Part shown: piece by piece, positions 23,318 through 34,069 of the stretch
Layout: the number at the start of each line of letters is the position of its first letter
Numbering within the stretch: the stretch's first letter is position 1
DNA from: Climacium dendroides
Taxonomy: Eukaryota > Streptophyta > Bryopsida > Hypnales > Climaciaceae
NCBI GenBank assembly: GCA_950106755.1
Contig: OX467090.1
Location: 4,216,001 to 4,280,000 of the forward strand
Reading direction: 5' to 3'
Length of the DNA stretch: 64,000 bases
Program-made: the position numbers and the translations under genes
The notes under the pieces: model-generated
Database searches by the model: none
Seen by the model: the letters and a program-made list of their open reading frames with translations, nothing else
What the model was told of the DNA's origin: nothing

Positions 23318-24608
23318 TGAATATGAGACCCCTGTGGTTAACCCTGTCGACTTCGATCATCAATAACCCCAGGTTGGGGAGACTCTACTGGAAATGATTA
23401 CTACGCTTTCAGTTGAACTTCACCAGTGCAGACAATCGCTTGTTCCCAGATGGCATAACATAGTTCGGGATCATACCAGAGTGGTCCCACAAATTGAATG
23501 ACTGGGTCCTCCTTGGGTTGCAGGCCGTGGAGGCGTGCTGCCCAGGTGACGTACAGCAAATACTTGCCATAAATAAACGATAGGAGGGGGAGGGGCGGGG
23601 CGGGCCGGCAGCCAGCGAGTGCAGTTGACTAAACTGAAATTCGACTGTCGTTGACCGAACCCGCAATTCTAGTGCATTTCTAATCGATACACCCCAAGAA
23701 ACTGAGATTTTCGCCAACTGGTAGTGTAGTTTCTTTGAGTTTCTCCATCACGGTCGTGATCTGAATAAGGTATTAATTGTCAATGAAAAGATTGAAGTCC
23801 GATCAATCACCATAGAAATCCAAAATATCCAAAGACACAGTTCCCAAGGAATTTCACAGCTCGACTCTCGAATCGAATTCCCGGCTCTATTCCATCCTCA
23901 AGCTCCGAAATTCCGTACTCATATGGAATTGTGTTTACGGACTTCTGTATTCTTTGGTGAATACAGGTGGTGATCGACTACATCCGATCCAAGGTCAATG
24001 CAATGTTCATCACAACAATTATCATATATCGTGCCTAATCAGGGAAATTTTACGTATTTGAATATAATGCATCTAAATTGCGGTTGTACGCTCTACAGTT
24101 TGTCAGCGTCGTGCACACGTCAGTCATAATGATTCAATCCAACTCTCAGAACTCTACCAATGGCAAATACTGAAGACTTTAACTGCAACTCATTCCAAGA
24201 GAAGAACACAAACGAACCTGACACAGTGATGCCAATCAACAGATTGTGGACGTTAATAAATGAATTTGACAATCAGACAATGTGTCCAATTGTATTGAAA
24301 AGATGTACGTGGAAGCATATAAAGCTGTATCTTTGCAGCTAGTTACAACTGCATGTAGCTGCTTCACATATTCTTCAAGATACAAATATTAATAGATTGA
24401 GTACTCTCCTACTAGGATCTTGCCCATTCAACTGAAGGGGAAATGACCTAGACTACTGTTTTCGCAATGGATTGCGTTTCTGAAAAAGGATAAAACACCA
24501 ATTCAATAACTTTCATAACTAGAATCAATGCTACCCCCCCTCAAGTGCTCATGGAATTCAGGCAATTCCATGGACGTCTCATGAGATCAGGTGTGCAGTG
24601 AAAATCGA

Positions 24609-24749
24609 TCAATCATACCGATATACGACAGAGTCCGCTCCTGAAGATCGAAGTTTGACAGAGTTTGCCGCTCTTGAAGATTTCGTCATGGACATTGAGC
24701 GCTTCGGAGGCTTCCACTTGGTGTCACCTCCATCTCCTGCACCAGCCAT
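24609..24749 (-). CDS. GDGG-TKWKPP micropeptide ORF (46 aa), left-arm copy
   Basis: Starts at the ATG at 24749 (reverse strand) and encodes 46 residues: MAGAGDGGDTKWKPPKRS, then a Ser/Arg-rich tail. It is identical in sequence to 33929-34069 in the right arm. A TATA-like box (TATAAG) lies at 25055-25060, about 310 bp upstream. The frame ends just past a strong donor (CG|GTATGA). A pyrimidine-rich acceptor ends at 24480, 139 nt downstream, and splicing would extend the product to about 60 residues. No homologue outside this window is recognised. The start codon was chosen because it aligns with the 27129 and 2007 family members (M-A-G). Confidence 0.5.
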   Translation of the reverse strand: MAGAGDGGDTKWKPPKRSMSMTKSSRAANSVKLRSSGADSVVYRYD

Positions 24750-25054
24750 TGGTATGGTACGTGTCGATCTAACTGGAATCGAAAAGGCTAGTAAGTTGTA
24801 ATAAAACAAATGGATCTCTAGAACTTCACAGCACTAGATTGAACTTGATTGTGGTTTCTTCTCTCCACAATGATTCCAGATTGCTTGTCTGGAAACACGA
24901 ATTTCTCGAGCCAGATAGAGACGAGATCGATCAACGCAGATAAATGGAGCAGATAAATGGAGCTTACACAGATCGATGCTCTCGATAAGTTATGACTGAT
25001 CGATTAGCTGTGAGCTGGAGAGCGGAATGAAACTAGAGAAGCAGGGATGTCCTT

Positions 25055-25060
25055 CTTATA
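25055..25060 (-). promoter_or_regulatory. TATA-like box of the 24749 ORF
   Basis: Mirror of 33618-33623 on the reverse strand. Conserved distance to the ATG. Confidence 0.5.
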
Positions 25061-26822
25061 GTGAAAGGAATTTAGTGGTAGCTCCCCTGGAAAGCCAAAC
25101 AGATGAATCCGTGCACGTTCGGAGAATGATTCATGCTCGAATTGCAGGCTTGACCAAAGCGGAGTTCATGGTGTGGGCGGCCAATTTGACCACGGTAAAC
25201 TAGCTTGGGAATTCCGAGCTCATGAGTCACTTCAGAAGAATATTCTCCCGTAACACTTGGGTGAATGTAGAAAACATTTGCTGCGCTTTTCAAAAAGTGA
25301 AGCTCGTGAATCTACAGTCAAGTCGATGAAGCTTGGAATTGAAACTGTAGTCCGAAATTCACGGATTGTGACAATCGCCTCCTTCCTCGATCGCCCAGCA
25401 ACTTGTACAGGTTATCATGGCGAGGATGCAATGACGATTCATGCAGGTTAGTTGATCAAAGTCAGCAATTCCATGCTTCAGCAGGGGTTTGGTACGCTTT
25501 GAACTGCATTCGAATTGGCGGTGCTGGTGTGAATTCATTTGCAACCAGTAACGGGTTTGAGGCTTTGAGCAGCCCAGCGGCGACAAGGACGACGGTCTAC
25601 AGAAGCTCCGGTATATTCTTCAAAGTAACCAGGCCGGGAAAATAACCAGGCCGGGAAAATAACCACGCCGCGAAAATAACCACGCACGGCAGGGAAAAGT
25701 GAAGCGATCATTTCGTTCAAGCTTGTGGGGCCATATATACAGTACCAGCGCAAGGGATTAGTTAGCGCAGCGAGCAGCCGGAGCACGAAGTTATTAGTGC
25801 CGCCAGATCCGTCTAATCCTAGTCAACCGTCAAGGGAGTCGCACCCATCCCAGCAGTTTGTAAGATACAGTGAACCATGATCACGCGCGGGCACGGTGTC
25901 GCTGGCAGTTAAAGGTTAGTTTTGTCACTTGCTACCAAGCCGCAGTTTTGACTCCTCCGGACGAGCCCCGAGTCCCTGACCGAGCCAAATTTTGACCGGT
26001 TGGTCCGGAGGGAATGTTTCCATCTCTTCAAACTCAGCAGGTTCGGCATCCACCTAATCATTCATGGTTGCGAGTGGAGTCACAAATTGAAGGCTCAGTA
26101 CCTCCCAACGGAGGTCTCGGTACAGGACACGGTATCTGAATTTTAGACCCCTACGAGATTTCAGACAACATGAGCTGTCTGGAATGAAATCAGTCTCGGG
26201 CGGGTTACAGGCGACCCATCAGTACCAATTCGTGAAAACTCGTGTCACTAGGCGAAAATCAGTACAGCTTGAAAGAACATGGTGACTTTCTCTTTCGTCT
26301 TCAGCACAAAGTAACTGAAAAATCAATCAATTGTGAAGAGTAAAAAAGGAACCTACAAACCACACATGCAGACCTATTACGGCCTTAATTGGGCGAAGGG
26401 TCTCACTACGGAAATAGTGCATGTGACGTGAGCTAGTTGGTTGTCAAGCACTACCAGGATAAATCATTGTAGTCTGTATAGCGGCAGGCGACATGCGCCA
26501 CATAGCTACTGAGCGTTGCGGATTTTAGGACCGCGTTTAGTAGCGCCTTTCGAGTTCCCGTCCAAGTCCACAAGGCAAGAGCGAGCCTGGAGTTGGTTAG
26601 GGAATTCATTCATTCCCAACCGCTACGAGAGAATTTTCTTCGCAAGTGACTCACGAGCTTGGAATTCCCAAGCGAGTTTACCGTGGTCAAATTTTTATTA
26701 CGCCGCCCACACCAAGGACTCCACTTCGGTCAAGCCTGCACTTCGAGCATCAATCATTCTGCGAAGGTGAACGGATTCATCTCATTCGCTTTTGGGGGGC
26801 AGCTACCACTACTTCGTTTCAC

Positions 26823-26828
26823 TATAAG
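26823..26828 (+). promoter_or_regulatory. TATA-like box of the 27129 ORF
   Basis: TATAAG in the same ACTATAAGAAGG context as the other two copies, kept although the surrounding copy is diverged. Confidence 0.48.
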
Positions 26829-27128
26829 AAGGACATCCCTGCTTCTCTAGTTTCATTCCGCTCTCCAGCTCTCACAAGCTAATCGATCAGTCATAACTTA
26901 TCGAGAACGCACATCGAGCCGTAAGTCCTACTTATCTGCCTGAGCATTGATCGATCTCGTCTCAAGCTGGCTTGAGAAATTTGTGTTTCCAGACAAACAA
27001 TCTGGGATTCATCTGTGAATAGAAGAAACCAGTTCAACCTGGTGCTGTGAAGCTGTGAAGAGATTCATTTGTTTCATTACAACTTATTAGCGTCTTCGAT
27101 TCCAGCTCGATCGATCGACCCCGTACCA

Positions 27129-27251
27129 ATGGCTGGTCTAGGAGATGGAGGTGATTCCAAGTGGAAGCCTCCGAAGCGCTCAATTAATGTCCATGAAGAA
27201 ATCTTCAGGAGCCGCGGACTCGATCTGTCGAATTCCGGTGTCAGTGATTGA
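27129..27251 (+). CDS. GDGG-SKWKPP micropeptide ORF (40 aa), spacer copy
   Basis: Third, diverged copy of the 33929 locus. It encodes 40 residues beginning MAGLGDGGDSKWKPPKRS. The core is kept (Thr to Ser, Ala to Leu are the visible changes), but the tail is rewritten by indels and frame changes. The TATA-like box is at 26823-26828. The acceptor that would end the intron of the sister copies reads CTG instead of CAG near 27391, so this copy either does not splice there or is decaying. Core kept while tail drifts is what selection on the core would give, but chance cannot be excluded for so short a stretch. Confidence 0.42.
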   Translation: MAGLGDGGDSKWKPPKRSINVHEEIFRSRGLDLSNSGVSD

Positions 27252-28310
27252 TTTTCGGTGCATACCTGACGTCTACGGAATGAACTGAATTCCGTGCGTA
27301 CCTGAGCTAGGGGGGTAGCATTGATTCTTAATTATATACATACTTAGTTATGAAAGTCATTGAATTCTTTTTTTTTTTCTTTTTCTGAAACGCAATCCAT
27401 TGCGAAAACAGTAGACTAAGTCATTTCCCCTTGAATGGGCAAGGCCCTTGTGGGAGAATACTCCATTGAAACTATGATTTGTATCCTGAAGAATGTGTGA
27501 GGCAGCTACGACATGCAGTTGTAACTATTGCAGCCAGCTGCAAAGATACGTACAGCTGTATATGCTTCCTCGTTCATCTTTTCAATGAAATTGGACACAT
27601 TGTCGAATTCATCCACAACCACTGTGTCAGGCTCGTTGGTGTTCTTCAGAATTCGATTGGAGTTGCAACTACAGACTTCAGTGTTTGTCACTGCTAGAGT
27701 TCTGATCGAGAGTTGGATTGAATCATGATGATGACGCTGACAAATTCTAGAGCTTGCAACCGCAATTCACGTGCATTATACTCAAACACTGAACTGGGCT
27801 CGATGTATGATAATTTTGTTGTGATGAACGATGACCTTGGATCGGTATCACTGCCTGTGTTCACCCAAGAAATCCAAAAGCCCGTATACACAACTCAACA
27901 TGAGTACGAGCAACTACGGAATTTCACAGCTTGAGGAGGGAGTAGAGCCTGGACTTCCACAGCTAGTCGAGCTGTGAAATTCCACAGAAGCTTGGAGGAA
28001 TTCCAGGGTCTTCGGATTTGGATTTTGGGTCGATTTCTATATATGGTGATTGATATGTGGGACTTCAATCTTTTCATCGACAATTAATACCTTGTTCAGA
28101 TCATGGCCGGGATGGAGAAACTCAAGAAACTACACTACCAGTTGCCAAAATCTCCGTTTCGTGGGGTGCATCGATCAGAAATGCACTAGAATTGCGGTTC
28201 AGTCAAATCACTAAACTGCACTCACTGGCTGCCGGCCTGCCCCTCCCTCTCCCCCACCTAATGTTTCTTTATGGCAAGGAAATATTTGCTGTCACCTGGG
28301 CAGCAAACCA

Positions 28311-28740
28311 ACATACCGACTGTTCGGTTCCTTTGGACCACGTCCAACTTCCTGGCCTGGGCAGGATGTGTGGGTGCGATATTCTTCAGAAGGACCCCAA
28401 GCAAATGCTATTTGGTAGTTAGTGCTTAGTTGGTGGGTCCTCATGACATGATTGGGGAGCACCTGTGCTTAGTTTATGCACCGTGAATTACACAAAAATA
28501 GTGAAATTAGGTCGCCTTAACAATTAGGTTGCCTCACATCAAGAAAGTTACTACAGAAGCCATCAAAGTCATTAAATATTTTTTAAAATATTTCCATTAG
28601 CCGGTACACATGTAGTATTGAATGTCGAGAAATTAGTGTAGGGCCACCTAAATTCATATTTTGTTTAGTGAAGATATAATTTTAAAATCAATCAAAACTA
28701 TAGGAAAATGGAAATTCCAATCAATTCCTAGTTATAATTA
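28311..28740. other. Spacer DNA, nothing recognised
   Basis: Linker between the two copied segments of the spacer. No ORF or motif supported. Confidence 0.5.
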
Positions 28741-31312
28741 TAACTAAGCATGTTCAACATTTTATAAATTTGCAAACCAATATCTAAAAAATAAAGAAAA
28801 TTATATTTGAAGCTTTTTTTTCTTATACTTGGTGACATTAAGTAGAGCAATTATGGGCAATTTAGTTAAAATGGTGGCATTCCTATAGAATGGTACTACA
28901 TTCCATGAAAATGGCAGTGAATATGTCGAAGATGACATGACATTCCATTGGAATGGCACACTGAGTATGGAAAATGGCAAAAAAATCACCACCATTTTAA
29001 TGAAATTCACCATAATTATTTTTTACAATCACCCTAATTTGGGTTTCAAGAACTATGAAATTTCCCTTCTACATCTTTTGTGCTTGTTCTGTAGAGCTAC
29101 TCAAGCATACTTGTTATTCACTATGATTGTTGGGCTAACTCTAGACCCTAAAAATCTTAAACCCTAAAACCACACTAAAAGCAGAAACCTTATGTACACA
29201 AGGGAAGCATTTCAGAACAAAATGAACACCACAGGTAGATGCGGGGCGAACTTGGAATTTGGGTGGCACGGGAAGAGGGTTCACTCTTAATACTCTCTTA
29301 AATCCGTTTCCCAGTGATGAGTGATAGTGTCCGTCTGTTTTGCAGCTTTCGTGTGGCCCTGCCTTCAACCGTAACGGGCATGAGCCCCGGGCCGTGCGAA
29401 ATAGTTCACGGCCCCAGAGCGAAGCTGACAACTGCCTGCTGATATACAGTTCTACGTGTTGCCGGCCACCCCGTTGCCCTTTCCATCGGCTTTTCGGATT
29501 GGACGGGATGCAAGCACACCTTTGCAGAATGGAACTGAAACTTCCGATCCATCCGCTGCTGATGGTGAACATTTGGAGCAAGTGAACAGTCGCAATTGCA
29601 GTCAACTTGATTCAAATGGAACACATCAGCAAAACACTGACGACAATGTTTGGTGGAGCTCAACCCCCAAATGCGCATGTGCTCACTTCTTTAATTTAAT
29701 GTTTTTTCCTCTGAAAAGGACATGGAGAAAACGACATAGGAGAATATACTACGCACTTGTCTCATCGTCATTGAATGTAGCAAGCTTGTCACAAATCCAA
29801 GCTGTGCCGTGTCTGAGCCAGTGACATGTTTGAACAATAGTACCTCTGTCTCAAAAGAAATCTGTGGTTGCTAGTGGAAAACTAGTAAGGTAGAATTATC
29901 CATTCCCACACAGATTTGCTATTTAGGTACTTTGGAGAAGCTATTTGTCAGCTCTCATATTTTTCAGAAATTGAATTGTTTGAGAGAAGTCAACTGCAAA
30001 AAGAATGAAGACATTCTGACAAGAATTGAATTTTTTTGTGATTTTTCAAAGCTGAAATGTAAAACTGTGAGTGGACCCTTGTTGAAGCATGACCAGACCA
30101 TTGCTGAAGCATGGGCTAATGTGTCCACTCCCCAAGCGCATTTCCATCATGATGAAGGATTAATAAGATTGTGGTAATAGATGGGTCAGTGACAGAAATA
30201 AGAGGAACCTGTAGGTGGCGGAATTGGATAATGGTGGTATTGGTAGTTCCACCTTAGTCGGAGCACCACAAATTTATTGTGAGATAGGAGTACTGTAACT
30301 CTTAATCCTCTCCAATCGCATCACAGACTTCGGCAGCATAGATTGAAGGCTAAGAAAAACATTGACACCACTTTTTGCGTTTATTGGGGAGTGGGAGTCG
30401 TGACTGTAATTTTCACTCGGACTTCTTTCAAATGTAATTTTCTGGAAAATCACATTGGAGAATACCCTTCACTTCTCTAGCTCACTGTCATGGATTGTAG
30501 CACGCTTTACTCTAGATCGTGAGTGACATGTTTGAACAAGAACTCTCATTCTCTCAACGTACCCTTCCCTAGTGCATCAAATTGAGCGTGCAACAAAACA
30601 TTGACACCATTCTTTGTGATTCTTCAAGAGTGAAAAACAATTACGGTAATTTGCACTTACTTGGACTTCCTAAATTATATTCCTTCTCAGAAACAACATT
30701 CTAGAATATCTTGCACATTTCTCACACTATCATTGATTTTGGTACGCTTTTCACACATTCAAACTATGTCGTGAGTCGTTTTCAGCAACCCCACATACTC
30801 AAAGAACACTCAACCAGCCAACCCTCTCTAATTGCATCATGGGTTTCCAAACAGGAAAAAATATGCTTCCGAATGCAGCATGCTCAGTGTTCAAAACTTG
30901 ACATTCACTTGGAACTTCTGCAATTCGATTTGTCCACAACCTAAGAAATTCTGGGCATGTGCAGGGAATGTGCCAAAAAACAGAGTGCGCAATTAGAGCG
31001 CGTTGAGTGTAAAGTGTAATCCGGTTTCTGAAAGCATGACTAGCTCAAGCAATGCACCCAAGACTGTCTCGTACCCATACAAGCTGCAATTGATTTGGAT
31101 TACACAGAACCCCAAATCCTGCCTCAGCCATTCTCTCTGCGAAATAATCCTCATAAGAAAATGTGTGAGTCTATTTACATAATTCGGTTCCAGTGAACTA
31201 CTAGCTTGTGATCCACCTCATTGCCGCTAATTGCTCAAAATTTTTGTACAAGGTGAGTCATCAACGACGCCAGCAATGCACCGATTCCTGGTTTCTGGGT
31301 ACCAATGTGCTC
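28741..31312 (+). repeat. Direct copy of right-arm segment 46303-48357
   Basis: Runs colinear with 46303-48357 and inverted to left-arm 9349-11100. It includes a MITE with the same AATT target duplication as the right arm, an insertion the left arm lacks. The copy is interrupted by extra sequence around 29670-30470. It stops at 31312, which corresponds to 27 bp past the stop codon of the 9239-9322 ORF, so the copy carries the flank but not the short ORF. Confidence 0.88.
28853..29013. mobile_element. MITE, 160-bp ATGGG family, spacer copy
   Basis: 161 bp, ends ATGGGCAATTTAGTTAAAAT and ATGGTGAATTTCATTAAAAT, flanked by AATT on both sides (28849-28852, 29014-29017). Confidence 0.78.
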
Positions 31313-31330
31313 GGACGATCCGTCACAGGA

Positions 31331-31449
31331 AGACCGGCAGGGTATTATATTCTAACATGCAACTTTACCCCCAAACTTTCTGTTTTAAGAAAGTTTGGGG
31401 GTAAAGTTGCATGTTGGAATATAATACCCGGGGGTGACACTGCCGGTCT
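31331..31449. repeat. Nested hairpin
   Basis: An 88-bp near-perfect palindrome (31341-31428: GGTATTATATTCTAACATGC ... and its inverse, with a loop of a few bases) sits inside a second inverted pair AGACCGGCAG / CTGCCGGTCT. Confidence 0.75.
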
Positions 31450-31900
31450 CCGTGTGCGTCTCCCACGCCAGCCATCACTGCAATCAGAGAGAGATTTCCT
31501 TGTTTTCTTGATTAATTTCAGAAGCCTCCCAGCTCAATGATGTTACACTTGCATGGTGTCACAAACCAGTGTCAAAAATTTTCCTGGTTGGCAACACGGT
31601 TAACCGAGATTATTCGATGTGCCATTTCTAGCTTAGTAATTTGTACCTGTCAATGGTCAGGATACAATGAACCATTCAGGTCAGGTCACCAAAGTAGTAA
31701 CTCCGATTTAGGTGAAATTGGTGGAACTCCATTCCATTGTCACTTCTCGGAACATCTGTCTTGAAATACAATTCTATACCCGTCCTAGATGTTAGACCGT
31801 TATGTACATATATGTCACAATTCATGGCACCTGGAATCGAGCCACTTTTAACGAAATTGACGACAATTCCATGTTTCAACAGTGTTTTACACTTCAATCG

Positions 31901-32250
31901 CACTACACTAATGATGGTATTTAGTGTTATGTTATTAATAGTGTTACTTGAGCTTTTACCCTACCCACTCTAAATTTCAATTAATTGGCATTTAGTGTTG
32001 TGTTCACTTTTTTGAGTAGTAACTTTTCTAAGCATGTCATAGGTTTCTTGGGTTCTTACGTTTTTCTTTGCATTTTGATGAAATAGTTAGGTAACACTAA
32101 ATGTAAACTTGTAAAAAATTTATACCCAATAGTTGACAAATAGTGTCTATGTTGACATTTAGTGTTGGTAGCATTAACCGGATTGTTGACAATTAGTGTT
32201 ATGCTTTGTAATTAGAGTTGCCAACACTAAATACCATCATTAGTGTAGTG
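31901..32250. mobile_element. Small CACTA (En/Spm-type) element
   Basis: 350 bp. Ends CACTACACTAATGATGGTAT in perfect inversion (28 bp). Repeated TTTAGTGTT motifs lie inside both ends, like subterminal transposase-binding repeats of the CACTA superfamily. Target duplication TCG (31898-31900, 32251-32253). The sister site at 25510-25512 is empty. No coding sequence. Confidence 0.85.
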
Positions 32251-32712
32251 TCGAATTGTGGATGCTGGTGTGAATTCGATTGCAACCAGCTACAGGTTCG
32301 AGCAGCCCAGAGACGACAAGGACGATCTACAGAAGCTCATGGTATATTCTTCAAAGTAACCAGGGAAATGTGAATGAATCATTTTATTCAAGCCTGTGGG
32401 GCCATACCAGCGCAGTGAGAACTGTACGAAGCTACTAGTGCCGCCAGATCTAATCATTCAAGGATTCAAGGCAGTCAGACACTCAGACCTTTACCCATCA
32501 CAACAATTAAACTTTGTAAATTCCATGTACAGAGTGTAAGGGTAGCTTTGCTGAGAGAAGTAAATTCCATGTACAGTGAAGCATGATCACGGTCACGCTG
32601 TAGCTGTCAGTAAAAGGTTCGATTTGTCGCTTACTTACAACGCCGCAGTTTTGACTCCTCCTCATGAGCCCTGACCGGTCCAAATTTTGACCGGTACGTT
32701 GGCCCATGAGGA

Positions 32713-32760
32713 ATGATGGGGAATTTTATTAAAATGGTGGTATTCCATGTGCCATTTAAT
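32713..32760. mobile_element. MITE fragment, ATGGG family
   Basis: One end only (ATGGGGAATTTTATTAAAAT) inserted in the copy at 32.7 kb and absent from the sister position near 26010. Confidence 0.55.
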
Positions 32761-33395
32761 CGGTCGAATTAATTTCGTGGTTGTGAGTGGAGTCAGGAAC
32801 GCTTTTTGCCCGGTACAGGATACAGTATCTGAAATCTAGAGTCTAGATCTCTACAATATTTCAGACACCATTAGCTGTCTGAAATGAAATCCTGGGTTAC
32901 AGGTCTTTGCTATTCCCGTCCCATGCCATCAGTACCAATGCGTGAAAACTCTCTTCACTAGACACTTTGTTATGAAAATCAATTGTAATTAAAAAAAAAA
33001 GGAAACAAACAAACCACACAAAACAATTAACTAGGGACTAGGTGAAGGGACTCCCAGGGAAATAGAGTGACATTGCTAAATCGATCCCAAGCACTAACAG
33101 GAGAAATCAATGTAGTCTGTATCCCGCCACGCGACATGCATAGTGAGGGTCGCCGACTTTCGGACCAGTTTCGTAGTGCCTTTCGTGCTCCCTTCCAAGT
33201 CCAAAAGGCAAGAGCGAGCCAGGAGTTTGTTACAGAATCCATTCCCAAGTGTTACGGGTGAATATTCGTCGCAAGTGACTCACGAGCTTGGAATTCCCAA
33301 GCTAGTTTACCGTGGTCAAATTTTTATTACGCCGCCCACACCATGAACTCCACTTTGGTCAAGCCTGCAATTCAAGCATGAATCATTCTGCGAAC

Positions 33396-33557
33396 ATGGT
33401 GAATTTCAATAAAATGGCGGTGCTTTTTTTTGCCATTTTCCATAGTCCATGGGCCATTCTAATGGAATGTCGTGTCAAATTTGACACATTCTTTGCCATT
33501 TTAATGGGATGTAGTGCCATTGTACAAGAATACTGCCATTCTAACGAAATTTCCCAT
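33396..33557. mobile_element. MITE, 160-bp ATGGG family, right arm only
   Basis: 162 bp, ends ATGGTGAATTTCAATAAAAT and ATGGGAAATTTCGTTAGAAT, flanked by GAAC (33392-33395, 33558-33561). The left arm has the empty site with one copy of the tetramer (25117-25120). Confidence 0.82.
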
Positions 33558-33617
33558 GAACGTGCAGGGATTCATCTGTTTGGCTTTCCAGGGGAGCTAC
33601 CACTAAATTCCTTTCAC

Positions 33618-33623
33618 TATAAG
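33618..33623 (+). promoter_or_regulatory. TATA-like box of the 33929 ORF
   Basis: CACTATAAGAAGG context. The box and the sequence after it are conserved in the inverted (25055) and spacer (26823) copies and sit 306-311 bp before each ATG. Confidence 0.5.
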
Positions 33624-33928
33624 AAGGACATCCCTGCTTCTCTAGTTTCATTCCGCTCTCCAGCTCACAGCTAATCGATCAGTCATAACTTATCGAGAGC
33701 ATCGATCTGTGTAAGCTCCATTTATCTGCTCCATTTATCTGCGTTGATCGATCTCGTCTCTATCTGGCTCGAGAAATTCGTGTTTCCAGACAAGCAATCT
33801 GGAATCATTGTGGAGAGAAGAAACCACAATCAAGTTCAATCTAGTGCTATGAAGTTCTAGAGATCCATTTGTTTTATTACAACTTACTAGCCTTTTCGAT
33901 TCCAGTTAGATCGACACGTACCATACCA

Positions 33929-34069
33929 ATGGCTGGTGCAGGAGATGGAGGTGACACCAAGTGGAAGCCTCCGAAGCGCTCAATGTCCATGACGAAATCT
34001 TCAAGAGCGGCAAACTCTGTCAAACTTCGATCTTCAGGAGCGGACTCTGTCGTATATCGGTATGATTGA
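33929..34069 (+). CDS. GDGG-TKWKPP micropeptide ORF (46 aa), right-arm copy
   Basis: Mirror of 24609-24749 with the same 46-residue product. The TATA-like box is at 33618-33623. A candidate intron runs 34060-34198: donor CG|GTATGA, acceptor TTTTTCAG, 139 nt, phase 2. Using it replaces the last residues by about 17 others before a stop, giving about 60 residues. The core GDGGDTKWKPP is at residues 5-15. The tail is basic and Ser-rich with no recognised domain. Because the two arm copies are equal, both could be active or neither. Confidence 0.5.
   Translation: MAGAGDGGDTKWKPPKRSMSMTKSSRAANSVKLRSSGADSVVYRYD

Larger units (their letters stand above)
1..25261 (+). repeat. Left arm of giant inverted repeat
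   Basis: The whole segment is found again reverse-complemented at 33244-58004. Position 1 pairs with 58004, 2007 with 56017, 9239 with 48467, 18066 with 40836 and 24598 with 34080. Colinearity is broken only by indels: a 19-bp gap near 1210, about 315 bp near 7200, about 367 bp near 11100, 1560 bp at 13165-14724, 255 bp near 20680, about 64 bp near 23250 and 162 bp near 25117. The inner boundary is sharp: similarity stops after 25261. The outer boundary lies beyond the window start, so full arm length is unknown. Confidence 0.97.
25455..28310 (+). repeat. Diverged direct copy of the 31855-35245 module
   Basis: Matches 31855-35245 in the same orientation. Shared landmarks are the AACCAG-rich stretch near 25620/32360, the GTGACTCACGAGCTTGG box at 26645/33278, the TATA box at 26823/33618, the short ORF at 27129/33929 and the block near 28140/34960. 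The module occurs a third time, inverted, in the left arm below 25261. It is visibly more diverged than the two arm copies are from each other, so it is an older or unconverted copy. Confidence 0.85.
25262..33243. other. Composite spacer between the arms
   Basis: About 8 kb that is not palindromic as a whole. It is made of a diverged copy of the inner right-arm module (25455-28310), about 430 bp with no recognisable content (28311-28740), a direct copy of a right-arm segment (28741-31312), a hairpin (31331-31449), about 400 bp unassigned, a small CACTA element (31901-32250), and 32251-33243. The last part is parent to, or sister of, 25513-26630. Confidence 0.85.

Noticed and set aside
23409..23717. 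102-codon frame near the foldback and its mirror
   Set aside because: TTG start. The spacer copy changes frame, so no coding constraint is visible.
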